From Brevibacillus sedimenti (GTDB lineage Bacteria > Bacillota > Bacilli > Brevibacillales > Brevibacillaceae), in contig NZ_CP064048.1 in assembly GCF_020923495.1 (NCBI RefSeq), positions 459,501 to 523,500 of the forward strand: a stretch of 64,000 nt of DNA, written 5' to 3'. The notes under the pieces were generated by a model. That model had not been told where the DNA came from. It searched no databases and was given only the letters and a program-made list of their open reading frames with translations. This document shows positions 21,210 through 30,699 of the stretch, one piece after another (the stretch's first letter is position 1; each line of letters starts with the position of its first letter). The position numbers and the translations under genes were made by a program.

Positions 21210-21998
21210 CTACACGTTCGCGTTTACGGTTTCATCCACGATGCCGAGCTCTTCTTTGATCCAGTCGTAGCCTTCCGCCTCGAGGCGCTCTGCCAGCTCC
21301 GGACCTCCGGATTTCACGATGCGGCCCTGCATCATCACGTGTACGAAGTCAGGCTTGATGTAGTTCAGCAGGCGCTGGTAGTGGGTGATGATCAAGAAAC
21401 CGCGTTCGGGGGAACGCATTTCGTTGACACCGTTAGCCACCACTTTCAGCGCGTCGATGTCGAGACCGGAGTCGATCTCGTCAAGAATACAGATCTTCGG
21501 TTCCAGCATCATCATTTGCAGGATTTCGTTGCGCTTCTTCTCACCGCCGGAGAAGCCTTCGTTCAGGTAGCGGTGAGCAAAGGATTCGTCCATTTCCAGC
21601 GTTTTCATTTTCTTGTCAAGTTCACGGATGAACTTCATCAGCGAAATCTCGTTGCCTTCACCGCGGCGCGCGTTGATCGCGGAGCGCAGGAAGTCGGAGT
21701 TGGTCACCCCGCTGATTTCAGACGGATACTGCATGGCCAGGAACAGACCGGCGCGGGCGCGCTCGTCCACTTCCATCTCAAGCAGGTTTTCTCCATTAAG
21801 GATGACTTCGCCTTCGGTAACTTCGTATTTCGGGTGCCCCATCAGCGTGGACGCCAGCGTGGATTTCCCAGTACCGTTCGGACCCATGATCGCGTGCACT
21901 TCGCCGCCTTTGATTTCCAGAGTGAGACCCTTGAGGATTTCCTTGTCCTCGATTTTGGCGCGAAGGTTTTTTATTTGCAAATGCGGTACTGCTGTCAT
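21210..21998 (-). CDS. sufC: Fe-S cluster assembly ATPase SufC
   Basis: SufC is the ABC-type ATPase that drives conformational changes in the SufBCD scaffold. The 262-residue product has Walker A (GPNGTGKST), the Suf-specific signature [11 protein letters not shown] and Walker B ([12 protein letters not shown]). ATG 21998 is chosen because GGAGG lies 8 bases upstream; an ATG five codons earlier overlaps this RBS. It is the first gene of the operon and has a clear promoter ahead. Confidence 0.97.
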   Translation of the reverse strand: MTAVPHLQIKNLRAKIEDKEILKGLTLEIKGGEVHAIMGPNGTGKSTLASTLMGHPKYEVTEGEVILNGENLLEMEVDERARAGLFLAMQYPSEISGVTNSDFLRSAINARRGEGNEISLMKFIRELDKKMKTLEMDESFAHRYLNEGFSGGEKKRNEILQMMMLEPKICILDEIDSGLDIDALKVVANGVNEMRSPERGFLIITHYQRLLNYIKPDFVHVMMQGRIVKSGGPELAERLEAEGYDWIKEELGIVDETVNANV

Positions 21999-22036
21999 GT
22001 GCTTTCCCTCCATCAGTATCGTGAAATGAATGGGTT

Positions 22037-22089
22037 ATTCTCAATTCATTCTCAATGACTATCTTATAATAAGAATAATTTTAAATCAA
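22037..22089 (-). promoter_or_regulatory. suf operon promoter with a 9-bp direct-repeat operator candidate
   Basis: On the minus strand TTGATT (22089-22084) and TAAGAT (22066-22061) are 17 bp apart. Immediately downstream, around the expected transcription start, ATTGAGAAT is repeated exactly with an 11-bp period (22056-22048 and 22045-22037). One helical turn between direct repeats at the start site suggests a repressor operator. It is not a standard Fur palindrome. The regulator is not known. Confidence 0.6.
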
Positions 22090-22272
22090 GGAATGGAACA
22101 TATCTGTAATTTTTAAATAATTATGTTTAGTATATTGGGGAAGTCGTTTCTGCGTACTGGGCATTCATATCATTTTTACTTGCTTTGTAATGAAAAATCA
22201 ATTCCATCTGATTGAAAAAAATTGCCATGAATCATCCGGGCAGCAGTCTGCCATGCAGGCCTTTCCCCTGCT
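22090..22272. other. Intergenic region between the suf promoter and the pckA terminator
   Basis: AT-rich DNA between the suf operon promoter and the pckA terminator hairpin. No protein-like frame or further signal was seen. Confidence 0.4.
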
Positions 22273-22318
22273 CGCGAAAAAAGGCGCCCGGCGGCCATGT
22301 TCGGCCGGGGCGCCTTTG
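22273..22318 (-). terminator. pckA terminator
   Basis: A GGCGCC-ended stem (GGCGCCCCGGCC / GGCCGCCGGGCGCC on the minus strand) is followed by TTTTTT. It lies 11-50 bases past the pckA stop. Confidence 0.85.
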
Positions 22319-22328
22319 CGTATGCTGG

Positions 22329-23909
22329 TTATTGAACGCGCGGACCCGCCTTGGCGATCTCTGTCGCGTCGGGGAATTTCTTCTCGAAGTTCTCGATAAA
22401 GCGGGCTGCCAGTTCGCGCGCCTGCTTGTCGTACGCTTCCTTGTCCGCCCAGGTGTTGCGCGGCTGCAGCACATCCGCCGGCACGTTCGGGCAAGATGTC
22501 GGCACCTGCACGCCAAAGACGGGATCGGTCACGTAGTCCACGTGTTCCAGTTCGCCGTTCAGCGCGGCAGTTACCATCGCGCGGGTGTAGGCCAGCTTCA
22601 TGCGCGAACCCACGCCGACCGGTCCGCCGGTCCAGCCGGTGTTGACCAGGTAGACCCGCACGTCGCGCTCGTCAATCTTTTTGCCCAGCATCTCGGCGTA
22701 GACGACCGGATGCAGCGGCAGGAACGGAGAACCGAAGCAGGTGGAAAACTCCGTCTGCGGAGTGGTCACCCCGCGCTCAGTGCCGGCCATTTTGCTGGTG
22801 TAGCCGGACAGGAAGTGATACATCGCCTGTTCCTTCGTCAGTTTGGAGATCGGCGGCAGCACTCCAAAGGAATCAGCGGTCAGGAAGATGATCACGTTCG
22901 GATGGCCTCCGACGCCCGGGATGACAGCGCCCGGAATCGCTTCAACCGGGTAGGCGGCGCGAGTGTTTTCCGTGTAGGCATCGCTGTCGTAATCGGCGAC
23001 GCGGCTCACTGGGTCGACCACCACGTTTTCCAGCACGGTGCCGAACTGGATCGCCTTCCAGATTTGCGGCTCGCCTTCTTCGGACAGGCGAATGCACTTG
23101 GCGTAGCAGCCGCCTTCGATGTTGAAGACGCCGTCGTCCGACCAGCCGTGCTCGTCATCGCCGATCAGGAAGCGGTTCGGGTCAGCCGACAGCGTCGTCT
23201 TGCCCGTGCCGGAGAGTCCGAAGAACAGCGCCACATCGCCATCTTTGCCCACGTTGGCGGAGCAGTGCATGGACAGCACGTTGCGCTCGGGCAGCAGCAG
23301 ATTCATCACGCTGAAAATGGATTTTTTCATTTCGCCGGCGTACTCGGTCCCGCCGATCAGCACGGTTTTTTGCTCAAAGCTGATGATGATGAACGTCTCC
23401 GAGTTGGTTCCGTGCACAGCCGGGTCGGCCTTGAACGTCGGCGCGTAAATGACGGTGAACTCCGGTTTGTGCTCGGCCAGTTCTTCCGCGGTCGGGCGAA
23501 TGAAAAGCTGGCGGGCAAACAGATTGTGCCACGCGTATTCATTTACCACGCGAATCGGCAGACGGTAGGTTTTGTCCGCGCCGGCAAAGCCGTCAAAGAC
23601 GAACAGCTCTTTCGTCTGCAGATACTCCAGCACGTCCTGGTAGAGAGCCTGAAACTTCTCCGGAGAGATCGGCTGATTAACCGGTCCCCAGTTGACTTTA
23701 TCATGCACGGAGACTTCGTCCACCACAAATTTGTCTTTGGGCGAGCGGCCGGTAAACTTACCCGTTAACGCGTTGAGCGCTCCCTTGTCGGTCAGAATAC
23801 CTTCACCGCGTTTTACCGCCATCTCAACGAGTTGGGCGACAGGCAGGTTTGCGTGGACGGTCGCCGTCGCCAGTACGTCAGCAAGTTTGTAAACCGTCTT
23901 GGTTTCCAT
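22329..23909 (-). CDS. pckA: Phosphoenolpyruvate carboxykinase (ATP)
   Basis: PckA converts oxaloacetate and ATP to phosphoenolpyruvate, ADP and CO2, the entry step of gluconeogenesis. The 526-residue product has the kinase-1a P-loop [16 protein letters not shown], the metal site IGDDEHGW, and the substrate motif [11 protein letters not shown] near the N-terminus, all typical of the ATP-dependent class. It has a promoter-like AT-rich region upstream (TATACT at about 23977-23982) and its own terminator, so it is likely monocistronic. In B. subtilis pckA is repressed on glucose by CcpN; no such site was verified here. Confidence 0.97.
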   Translation of the reverse strand: METKTVYKLADVLATATVHANLPVAQLVEMAVKRGEGILTDKGALNALTGKFTGRSPKDKFVVDEVSVHDKVNWGPVNQPISPEKFQALYQDVLEYLQTKELFVFDGFAGADKTYRLPIRVVNEYAWHNLFARQLFIRPTAEELAEHKPEFTVIYAPTFKADPAVHGTNSETFIIISFEQKTVLIGGTEYAGEMKKSIFSVMNLLLPERNVLSMHCSANVGKDGDVALFFGLSGTGKTTLSADPNRFLIGDDEHGWSDDGVFNIEGGCYAKCIRLSEEGEPQIWKAIQFGTVLENVVVDPVSRVADYDSDAYTENTRAAYPVEAIPGAVIPGVGGHPNVIIFLTADSFGVLPPISKLTKEQAMYHFLSGYTSKMAGTERGVTTPQTEFSTCFGSPFLPLHPVVYAEMLGKKIDERDVRVYLVNTGWTGGPVGVGSRMKLAYTRAMVTAALNGELEHVDYVTDPVFGVQVPTSCPNVPADVLQPRNTWADKEAYDKQARELAARFIENFEKKFPDATEIAKAGPRVQ

Positions 23910-24170
23910 GTGTGAACGATCTCCTTCCCATAAAAATCCGAGTCATGCCTTTTTCATGTCACGTGATTTGTAATTAGTATATCACATTTCGCCAAATAAG
24001 CTACAAGATTTTATTTTTTTGGGTGTGAACAAACTGTGAATGACTGTCTGCCAACACATACGGCCGGGGTTCCTTGTTTCTAGGGTTCCCCGGCGCGTCC
24101 GCTTCCTCCGCCTCCGCATCGCTTTTGTCCGTTCCAGATCATGGCGGCACCGCCTGCATGGCGCCGAACG
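23910..24170. other. Intergenic region holding the pckA promoter area
   Basis: The part next to pckA (23960-24020) is AT-rich and contains TATACT on the minus strand, a likely -10 box, but the -35 box is not clear. The remainder (24040-24170) is GC-rich without a protein-like frame. Confidence 0.4.
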
Positions 24171-24198
24171 ACAAAAGCCTCCGCCGGATGACGGAGGC
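24171..24198 (-). terminator. Terminator of the M20 amidohydrolase gene
   Basis: GCCTCCG and CGGAGGC pair across an 8-base loop and are followed by TTTTGT on the minus strand, 15 bases beyond the stop codon. Confidence 0.75.
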
Positions 24199-24212
24199 AC
24201 CGTTGCCTGTGA

Positions 24213-25373
24213 TTACGTTGATTGCTCCCCGTGGAGGTGGGCAAATGTCCGAACCACGACACGCGCGAGGATTTCCGCACCGGCAAGCAGAGCGGTGCGA
24301 TCGAAGCGCATGTGCGGATGGTGCAGCCCAGGCGTCAGATCGCAGCCGAGCGCGAGCATCGTCGCCTTGATGTGCGGCCGCTGCACGGTGTAGAAATGAA
24401 AGTCTTCCGCGCCGGGACTGACCGGAGCAGGCCGCAGGTGCTCCGCTCCCAGGACGTCCACGATCGCCTGTTCCATCAGCCGTCTGGCTTCTTCGTCCAC
24501 TTCCGCCGCCACCATCTGCGAACCGGTCGTCACGCTGATGTCGGCCCCAAACATCGCGGCCGCGCCGTCAATCACCTGCCGGACGCGGGCGGTCAGCTCC
24601 TCCATAGCCTGATTGGTCTGCGCCCGCAAGTCCAGCGCGAAGCGGGCCTTGTCGGGAATGATGTTGTAGCTGTCCCCTCCTGCCTGCAGCATGGTCATTT
24701 TCACGGTCGCTGGCACCATCGGATTGGTGTGCACCTGCCCCAACCCGTTGAGAATGGCCCCCGCCACCTCGATGGCGTTTACGCCCAGGTGCGGCCGGGC
24801 ACCGTGCGCCGACACGCCGGTAATCTCTCCGGTCATGAACATCGCTGCGCCGTTGTAGATTGCCGGCCCTGCTTCGCCTGCAGCCATTTCCTGAATGGGC
24901 CGCAGGTGGACGCCGTAGAGGAAGTCGATATCATCCACCACCCCTTTTTCCACCAGCTTGAGCGCGCCCTCTCCCTTTTCCTCGGCAGGCTGAAACAGGA
25001 TTTTCACGGTCCCTTGCGGCTGGTATCCGGAAGCGATCAGCGTCTCCACCGCCTCCAGCACGATCGTCATGTGAGCGTCGTGACCACACGAATGATTGGC
25101 CCGCCATACGCCGTCCACTTCCTGCCAAAGCGCGTCGATGTCGGTCCGAAGGCCCACGACCGGCTTACCCTCGCCCCACTCTGCCACCAGTCCGGTACAG
25201 TCGTCAAACGTTGTCACGCGCAGCCCCAGGGCGCGCATCCGCTCGGCCAGATAGCGGGTCGTCTCCCATTCGTTCCAACTGGTTTCCGGATGGGTGTGCA
25301 GATGGTCAAACGTGCGGTATACCTGGGCTTCCCGCGCGGCCAGCGTCTCTTTCAACGGCAACGCTGTCGTCAT
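24213..25373 (-). CDS. M20-family amidohydrolase (N-acyl-amino acid / hippurate hydrolase-like)
   Basis: The enzyme family hydrolyses N-acyl amino acids or related amides with two metal ions. The 386-residue product shows the metal ligands in GLRTDIDALW and SCGHDAHM and the catalytic glutamate region FQPAEEKGEGA. A later conserved histidine lies in SAHGARPH. The dimerisation domain occupies about residues 180-290. ATG 25373 follows GGAGAGGGG at a good distance. It appears to be a single-gene unit. Physiological substrate unknown. Confidence 0.9.
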   Translation of the reverse strand: MTTALPLKETLAAREAQVYRTFDHLHTHPETSWNEWETTRYLAERMRALGLRVTTFDDCTGLVAEWGEGKPVVGLRTDIDALWQEVDGVWRANHSCGHDAHMTIVLEAVETLIASGYQPQGTVKILFQPAEEKGEGALKLVEKGVVDDIDFLYGVHLRPIQEMAAGEAGPAIYNGAAMFMTGEITGVSAHGARPHLGVNAIEVAGAILNGLGQVHTNPMVPATVKMTMLQAGGDSYNIIPDKARFALDLRAQTNQAMEELTARVRQVIDGAAAMFGADISVTTGSQMVAAEVDEEARRLMEQAIVDVLGAEHLRPAPVSPGAEDFHFYTVQRPHIKATMLALGCDLTPGLHHPHMRFDRTALLAGAEILARVVVRTFAHLHGEQST

Positions 25374-25571
25374 GTTCCCCTCTCCTTCTTTCATTTTTTT
25401 GCGAATGTTCCGTCATTATCAACCATAGCTGCTCCCTGCTGTCTCGTCTTCCGACCGGAACGTTCTCCCGGCACCATTATAACACAAGACCCACCGGGCT
25501 CCGCAGCGTACCGTCACGGCACCCACGACGACACCAGGTCCCTTCCTGGCCAGCCATCCGCGATAGATCGT

Positions 25572-25913
25572 TCAGCTCGATAAGCGGATCAGTGCCTCCA
25601 GTTTCAGCCGATCGCCGATCCGTCCCTTGGTGGACACCTGCTGCCTGGCGTACTGGTAGGCCAGCTCATCGCCCCCGAACAGCATCGCCAGATCACTCGC
25701 GCGCCCCCGCACTTCCAGATGGACCGGTTCCTGCCAGGCCGTACACGTCACAGCGCCGCCGGAAAACATCAGGCAGTAGCGCGCCGGCACATCTTCCGCG
25801 ACAATCCCCACGATGCGCTCCCATCCGGCCGTCAAGGGTTTCAAGTGGGGTTTTTGCCCTACCCGCTCCGCCTTCTCCGCCAACAGCCGCTCCAGAGACT
25901 TCGCCAACGCCAT
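25572..25913 (-). CDS. SCP2 sterol-binding-domain protein
   Basis: The 113-residue product fits a single SCP2-type fold: an N-terminal helix (LAKSLERLLAEKAERV), a beta core with CLMFSGGAVTC, and a hydrophobic helix GDELAYQYARQQ. Family members bind lipids or acyl chains, but bacterial roles are mostly unknown. It lies on the same strand as the VOC gene, about 225 bases from it and separated by a terminator. No operon partner is evident. Confidence 0.7.
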   Translation of the reverse strand: MALAKSLERLLAEKAERVGQKPHLKPLTAGWERIVGIVAEDVPARYCLMFSGGAVTCTAWQEPVHLEVRGRASDLAMLFGGDELAYQYARQQVSTKGRIGDRLKLEALIRLSS

Positions 25914-26066
25914 CTCCCCCTTTGCTTCTTCCCTTACGTTCGCGGAGGTCCGGGTCGAATCCTTTGACGAGCAGTCGGAACCGATGTCGGCTGGTGTCAG
26001 CCGCTCCCATTTTTTCTCGACACTTATCCGCAGGGCAGAGGGACGGCAATTGGCCCTCGGAACAGC

Positions 26067-26101
26067 AAAACGGCACCCAGCGCTGCCTGCAGGTGCCGTT
26101 C
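26067..26101 (-). terminator. Terminator of the VOC gene
   Basis: ACGGCACC and GGGTGCCGT form a stem followed by TTTTGC on the minus strand, about 40 bases beyond the VOC stop. Confidence 0.7.
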
Positions 26102-26137
26102 TCCATATCTCTCACATATCTCCAAGCCATTGTCTGG

Positions 26138-26530
26138 CTACTCGTCAAACTCGTCCTTGTCCAGGCGTACCTCCAGATGGTGGCCGTCCGGCGTTTCAAA
26201 ATAGAGGTTATAGCTGGTCGGCCGGGCAATGGGGCCGCGGTAGCAGATATTGCACGCCTCCAGCTTGTCAACCAGATAATCCAACTCAGCCCGGCTGGTC
26301 ACGGAAAAGGCGATGTGATCCACCTGTCCGATGCCGCCTTTTCCTTCGTTATCGGTGCAGGGATGGAGACCAATCCGCGTGTAAGTGCCAATTTGAAAGT
26401 AGATAGGTGCTCCTTCTGTCATGTGTTCTTCAGGGATGGGAACTTCCAATATGTCTTTGAAAAAACGAGCTACCTTCACGACATCGCGGCAATTTAAGGC
26501 GATGTGGTGTACACCTTTCAAATGAAACAT
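26138..26530 (-). CDS. VOC (glyoxalase/dioxygenase superfamily) protein
   Basis: The 130-residue product has the paired beta-alpha-beta-beta-beta modules of the vicinal oxygen chelate fold. Metal ligand candidates are His in KGVHHIALNC, His in QVDHIAFSV and Glu in GHHLEVRLD. This arrangement is typical for glyoxalase I, fosfomycin resistance or extradiol dioxygenase relatives. Sequence alone does not define the substrate. An AGGAGG-type RBS precedes the ATG. The zinc-ribbon-like gene lies 22 bases upstream, so the two are probably cotranscribed. Confidence 0.85.
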   Translation of the reverse strand: MFHLKGVHHIALNCRDVVKVARFFKDILEVPIPEEHMTEGAPIYFQIGTYTRIGLHPCTDNEGKGGIGQVDHIAFSVTSRAELDYLVDKLEACNICYRGPIARPTSYNLYFETPDGHHLEVRLDKDEFDE

Positions 26531-26552
26531 TTACACTGCCTCCTACGTCAAC

Positions 26553-26984
26553 TCAATCACACGCTGCGCTTTCCCTTCGCTTGTTGTACTGCTTCAGTCG
26601 TTCGCTCAATCGCTTGAGGCGCAGCATCAGCGTTTCCCGCCAGTCGTCGTCGTTCAGCTCTTTGGCCACGCCCAGCAGGTCAAGGGAAATGTCAATCTGC
26701 TGTTTCAGCACGTCGGCGAAGCTGGCCGCTTCGTCCGTCATGCTACAATTCTCAAACAACTCGGATGTATTGTCAACACTCACAAAGTCGGCAAAGTCGA
26801 CTTCCGGTGCGTTATCACCTTGCGCATATTCTACCAGGATCTCGTACTCTCCCTCAATGGCCGGATGGACTTCGATCCGGTCGCAAACCGGACAAAACAG
26901 GATGGGCACGTTGTGCACAACCGTCTTGTAATGGCGCACGGTTCCGATCGAACCGACCATTCCGGCTCCGCAGCAAAAGCTCAT
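26553..26984 (-). CDS. Zinc-ribbon-like conserved protein, 143 residues
   Basis: The N-terminus has two Cys pairs (MSFCCGAGM and LFCPVCDRIEVHP) about 25 residues apart, resembling the zinc finger of YgiT-type proteins. The middle is acidic, and the C-terminus is a basic helix (LMLRLKRLSERLKQYNKRRE). AGGGAGAGG precedes the ATG. It probably forms a unit with the VOC gene. No function is known to me. Confidence 0.65.
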   Translation of the reverse strand: MSFCCGAGMVGSIGTVRHYKTVVHNVPILFCPVCDRIEVHPAIEGEYEILVEYAQGDNAPEVDFADFVSVDNTSELFENCSMTDEAASFADVLKQQIDISLDLLGVAKELNDDDWRETLMLRLKRLSERLKQYNKRRESAACD

Positions 26985-27330
26985 TCCTCTCCCTCCTTTT
27001 CGCCAAACGCTTGCACGTTTGCACGAATGTACCTCTGTATAGGCATTGTAGCCTACAAACGGACGTCAACTCCAGACGCAAATGATACCAGTCCCTGTTC
27101 GGAAGCGTACATTCGTATTCCCATTGTATCTGAAAACAACAGCAGCGACCACTTTTTTTCTGACTAATCAAAACATTACAGGCGCGATTTTCCGCTCCCG
27201 CCTGGACGCCGCCGGCCGCAGCCGCTGGCGTTTTCTCCCCTCGTCCGGGCAGCAGTTGCGCTTGGCCCCGGGGCCCGGGACCCGAAACCCGCCGCTTGTC
27301 CCGCCCCGGAGCACGGCCCGCCCCGTGAGA
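26985..27330. other. Intergenic region without a supported gene
   Basis: About 350 bases between the zinc-ribbon gene start and the gcvH terminator. The left part should hold the promoter of the zinc-ribbon/VOC unit. The right part (27180-27330) is very GC-rich, and its open frames look random. Nothing else was seen. Confidence 0.4.
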
Positions 27331-27362
27331 AAAAGGCCGGAGCATGCTGCTTCCGGCCTTTT
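27331..27362 (-). terminator. gcvH terminator
   Basis: AAGGCCGGA and TCCGGCCTT pair and are followed by TTTCTC on the minus strand, just past the gcvH stop. The plus strand also ends the stem in TTTTC. Confidence 0.85.
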
Positions 27363-27373
27363 CGTGCACATTC

Positions 27374-27754
27374 CTATTCTTTTACCATTGCTTCGTATTT
27401 GTCCGCATCCAGCAGCTTATCCAGTTCGCTCGGATCAGACATTTCCACGACGATCATCCACGCCTGCTCGTACGGCGACGTGTTGACCAGTTCCGGCGCG
27501 TTTTCCAACTCGCCGTTTACTTCCACCACTTTTCCGCTGACAGGAGCATACAGCTCGGATACAGTCTTGACCGACTCCACGCTGCCAAACGGTTCATCCT
27601 GCTTGATCTCGGCCCCTACTTCCGGCAATTCGACGAACACGATGTCGCCCAGCTCGGATTGGGCAAAAGCCGTAATACCGATATACGCCTTGTTTCCTTC
27701 TACGCGCACCCATTCGTGCTCTTCACTGTAACGAAGGTGTTTCGGGAATTCCAT
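27374..27754 (-). CDS. gcvH: Glycine cleavage system H protein
   Basis: GcvH carries the lipoyl arm of the glycine cleavage complex, and in Firmicutes it is also the entry point of lipoate assembly. The 126-residue product is standard length. The lipoyl lysine is in [18 protein letters not shown]. As in B. subtilis, gcvH is away from the gcvT-PA genes and near a yusI-like gene (30307). It appears monocistronic. Confidence 0.96.
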   Translation of the reverse strand: MEFPKHLRYSEEHEWVRVEGNKAYIGITAFAQSELGDIVFVELPEVGAEIKQDEPFGSVESVKTVSELYAPVSGKVVEVNGELENAPELVNTSPYEQAWMIVVEMSDPSELDKLLDADKYEAMVKE

Positions 27755-27813
27755 CGCTTACGTATCCTCCTATCAGGTACATTCGGTTACCCCTTACTTA
27801 TTGGACAAACGTT

Positions 27814-28266
27814 CTAGGATTCCTCTTCAATCCCCAAAATTCGATGAAGGCGTTTTTTTACCAAATTGAGCCCCTTCTCGCCCGCCTGGAAGTGACGGAG
27901 CTGCAGGTTTTCGTCAAACAGGTAGAAAGCCGGGACGTATTCGTTTTGGAACGCGTCGGTGGTCTTCATCTGGTTGTCGATGGCAATCGGGTGCGTCAGC
28001 TTGTACTCGGCAATGGTTTCCTTGATGGCCTCCACGTTGGTGTCCGCTTCGGAGCGCGGCATGTGGATGCCTACCACCTGCAGGCCGTTGGCGGCGTATT
28101 TTTCGCGCCACTCGTTCACCTGCGGCAGCGACTCCTTGCACATGTAGCAGCTAATCGACCAGAAGTGAACCAGGACCGGTTTGCCGGCCAGTTCGGACTT
28201 GCTCGCCTGTCCGTTGACCCATTCGGTCACACCGGGGAAATCAGGCAGTTCTTCGCGCAAACGCAT
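27814..28266 (-). CDS. Thioredoxin-like redoxin (TlpA/ResA-type fold), cytoplasmic
   Basis: The 150-residue product has a thioredoxin fold with active-site CYMC in HFWSISCYMCKESLPQVNEW and a cis-Pro region YVPAFYLFDENL. ATG 28266 is chosen because AAAGGAG lies upstream at usable distance. No signal peptide or lipobox is present, so unlike ResA it should stay in the cytoplasm. It lies downstream of the peroxiredoxin gene, with a terminator between them. Partner unknown. Confidence 0.85.
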   Translation of the reverse strand: MRLREELPDFPGVTEWVNGQASKSELAGKPVLVHFWSISCYMCKESLPQVNEWREKYAANGLQVVGIHMPRSEADTNVEAIKETIAEYKLTHPIAIDNQMKTTDAFQNEYVPAFYLFDENLQLRHFQAGEKGLNLVKKRLHRILGIEEES

Positions 28267-28363
28267 GGAAAGCACATCTCCTTTCGGTTCCCTACAGAAA
28301 AGCTTATGCCAAAAACGGCCCTTCTATTGAAACAGGAGTCGCTTGCTCATCGCTCCTGCAAAA

Positions 28364-28400
28364 AAAGGGTCTAACAGCAGGTTGTTAGACCCTTTTTCAT
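28364..28400. terminator. Bidirectional terminator between redoxin and peroxiredoxin genes
   Basis: GGGTCTAACA and TGTTAGACCC pair across a short loop, with A-run and T-run on either side (AAAAAAAGGG ... CCCTTTTT). It lies directly after the peroxiredoxin stop. Confidence 0.9.
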
Positions 28401-28415
28401 CTGATGCCGCGATGC

Positions 28416-28964
28416 TTAGTTCGCCGTCAGGTGAGCTTCACCCGGACGCCAGTTGGCCGGGCACAGACCGCCGGATTGCAGTGCTTGCAGCACGCGCAGC
28501 GTTTCGTCTACGGAGCGGCCGATGTTCAGATCGGTTACGACTTGGTAGCGCAGAACGCCTTCCGGGTCGATGATGAACAGACCGCGGAATGCTACGCCAG
28601 CTTCTTCATCCAGCACGCCGTAAGCACGAGCGGTGGTTTTGTTGAAGTCGGAAGCGAGCGGGTAGTTCAGGCCGCCCAGACCGTTTTTGTCGCGCGGGGT
28701 GTTGATCCATGCACGGTGGGAGTGCTTGGAGTCAACGGATACGCCGAGCACTTCCGCATCCAGATCTTTGAAGTCTTCGATAGCATCGCTCAGCGCGATA
28801 ATTTCCGTCGGGCACACGAACGTGAAGTCGAGCGGATAGAAGAACAGTACCAGCCATTTGCCACGGTAGTCGGAGAGGGAAACCTTACCGAAATCCTTGC
28901 CGTTGCCAAGAGCGGTTTCCAGCGTAAAGTCAGGGGCCGGAAGACCAACAAGACGTTGTGCCAT
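28416..28964 (-). CDS. 2-Cys peroxiredoxin (AhpC/TSA family)
   Basis: Typical 2-Cys peroxiredoxins reduce hydrogen peroxide and organic hydroperoxides. The 182-residue product has the peroxidatic cysteine in [12 protein letters not shown] and the resolving cysteine in [13 protein letters not shown] near the C-terminus. ATG 28964 has AAGGAGG upstream; three extra N-terminal codons exist but overlap the RBS. It is monocistronic by its flanking terminator. The reductant could be thioredoxin; no AhpF lies nearby. Its codon use appears more biased than its neighbours, which suits high expression. Confidence 0.93.
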   Translation of the reverse strand: MAQRLVGLPAPDFTLETALGNGKDFGKVSLSDYRGKWLVLFFYPLDFTFVCPTEIIALSDAIEDFKDLDAEVLGVSVDSKHSHRAWINTPRDKNGLGGLNYPLASDFNKTTARAYGVLDEEAGVAFRGLFIIDPEGVLRYQVVTDLNIGRSVDETLRVLQALQSGGLCPANWRPGEAHLTAN

Positions 28965-29113
28965 ATGTAACAACCTCCTTAGGATTTGTTTTATTGCCTA
29001 CAGTTCTCATCATATCAACGTAGCTCTTTATAGTCAATATAATGTAGGAATCATTTCAACCTGTAATTCCATCTCAATGGCACAACAAATAGCATTCCCA
29101 CTCGCAGGAACGT

Positions 29114-30304
29114 TTATGCGCCGGTCGGTTTTCGAGACAATATGCCGGATGCCGCGATTCTGTCGGCCGCTTCCCGCAGCACGTCCGGCGGCTGCACCAG
29201 AGCAATGCGCACGTAGCCTTCTCCTTCCGCGCCGAATGCGCTGCCGGGGACGACCACCACGCCCGCTTCTTCCAACAGGGCAAAGGCAAACGCCCGCGAA
29301 CTCCATCCGGCCGGCACCGGCGCCCAGACAAACATGGTCGCCTTGGGCGGCTCGATCGCCCAGCCCGCTTCCCGCAGCGCAGCGAGCAACACGTCACGCC
29401 GTTCCTGGTAGAGGGGGCCCACCGCGTTTGACGAACCCGACTCCCTGTCCAGCCGCAGCGCCGCCACCGCCATCTGCTGCACGGGGAGAAAGACGCCGTA
29501 ATCCACGTTGGATTTGACCGCGGCCAGCGGCTTGATGATCTCTTCATTGCCCACCACGTAGGCGATCCGGCAGCCGGCCATGTTGAAGCTTTTGGAAAAC
29601 GAGTTGAACTCGATGCCCACGTCTTTGGCTCCGGGCGCCTGCAGAAAACTGGGCGGCCGATAACCGTCAAACGCCATTTCCGAGTAGGCCAGGTCGTGCA
29701 CCACGATGATGTCGTGCCGTTTGGCAAAGGACACCACCTGTTCAAAAAAGGAGAGCGGCGCCACGGCAGACACCGGGTTGTTCGGATAGTTGAGAATCAT
29801 GAAGCGGGCGCGCCGGGCCACCTCTTCCGGAATTTTCGCCAGATCGGGCAGGAAGCCGTTTTCCGCCCGCAGCGGCATCGGGTACAGGTCGGCCCCCGCC
29901 AAACGGACGCTGCCGGCGTAGATGGGATACCCCGGGTCCGGCACCAGCACCACGTCCCCGGGGTCGGCCCAGGCCAGGGCAAAGTGGGCCAGACCGTCCT
30001 GGGAGCCCATCAACGAGTGTACCTCCCTGTCGGGATCGAGCGCGACGCCGAACCGGTACCGGTACCAGCAGGCCACTTCGGCGCGAAATTCGTCCGTCCC
30101 GTCGGTCATCGGATAGCCGAACGCTCCCGGCTGCCGCACGGCTTCGACCAGCGCGTCCACCAGTTCAGGCGCGGGCGGCTGGTCCGGACTGCCGATGCTC
30201 AGGTCGATGACGGGACGACGCTGCGCCGCGCTCCGCTTGCACCTCGCGAGTTCGGAAAATATCGCCGACGACAGGTGCTCCAAACGCCGCGACGGGGTCC
30301 GCAT
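29114..30304 (-). CDS. PLP-dependent class I/II aminotransferase (LL-diaminopimelate/aspartate aminotransferase-like)
   Basis: The 396-residue product is a fold-type I aminotransferase. It has the N-terminal substrate loop DLSIGSPDQPPAPELVDALV, the cofactor residues YPNNPVSA and HDLAYSEMAF, and the PLP lysine in FNSFSKSFNMAGCRIAY. The overall pattern resembles the DapL/AlaT-like subgroup often annotated as LL-diaminopimelate aminotransferase, but the true substrate cannot be assigned. It lies immediately downstream of the ArsC-like gene (stop to start 2 bases), so they are cotranscribed. Confidence 0.88.
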   Translation of the reverse strand: MRTPSRRLEHLSSAIFSELARCKRSAAQRRPVIDLSIGSPDQPPAPELVDALVEAVRQPGAFGYPMTDGTDEFRAEVACWYRYRFGVALDPDREVHSLMGSQDGLAHFALAWADPGDVVLVPDPGYPIYAGSVRLAGADLYPMPLRAENGFLPDLAKIPEEVARRARFMILNYPNNPVSAVAPLSFFEQVVSFAKRHDIIVVHDLAYSEMAFDGYRPPSFLQAPGAKDVGIEFNSFSKSFNMAGCRIAYVVGNEEIIKPLAAVKSNVDYGVFLPVQQMAVAALRLDRESGSSNAVGPLYQERRDVLLAALREAGWAIEPPKATMFVWAPVPAGWSSRAFAFALLEEAGVVVVPGSAFGAEGEGYVRIALVQPPDVLREAADRIAASGILSRKPTGA

Positions 30305-30306
30305 CG

Positions 30307-30669
30307 TCAGCGCGCCCCCCAGGCTTTTTCGAACTCATCTTCCTTAAAGCCAACTGTCACCGTATTGCCGTCCGTCACCAGCGGGCGCTTGATCAGTTTG
30401 CCGTTGGACGAAAGCAGCTCCAGCATCTCTTCCTCGCTCATCGCGGGCAGCTTGTCCTTCAGTCCCAACTCGCGGTAGTGCTGGCCGCTGGTGTTGAAAA
30501 ACTTGCGCAGGTCAAGCCCGCTCGCCTGCCACATCCGGCGCAGCTCCTCCTTGGACGGCGGTGCTTCCACTATCGGAATCTCCTCAAAGGCGACACCGTG
30601 CTGATTCAGCCACTGCTTCGCTTTGCGGCAGGTGCCGCATCTGTCGTAGAGGTATGCCTTGATCGTCAT
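30307..30669 (-). CDS. ArsC/Spx-like thioredoxin-fold protein (YusI family)
   Basis: The 120-residue product has the N-terminal CxxC in LYDRCGTCRKAKQWL and the conserved tail of the ArsC/Spx superfamily (LIKRPLVTDGNTVTVGFKED). B. subtilis YusI next to gcvH is the likely counterpart. It lacks the RNA-polymerase-binding features I can assign to Spx with certainty, so an oxidoreductase role is more likely than regulation. It starts the two-gene unit with the aminotransferase. Confidence 0.82.
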   Translation of the reverse strand: MTIKAYLYDRCGTCRKAKQWLNQHGVAFEEIPIVEAPPSKEELRRMWQASGLDLRKFFNTSGQHYRELGLKDKLPAMSEEEMLELLSSNGKLIKRPLVTDGNTVTVGFKEDEFEKAWGAR

Positions 30670-30699
30670 ACTGATTCACCTCGAACGCGTGATAATTAA

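Noticed and set aside
22037-22056. Fur box in front of suf
   Set aside because: The sequence is a direct repeat. Only one half resembles a Fur 7-mer, so a Fur call is not supported.
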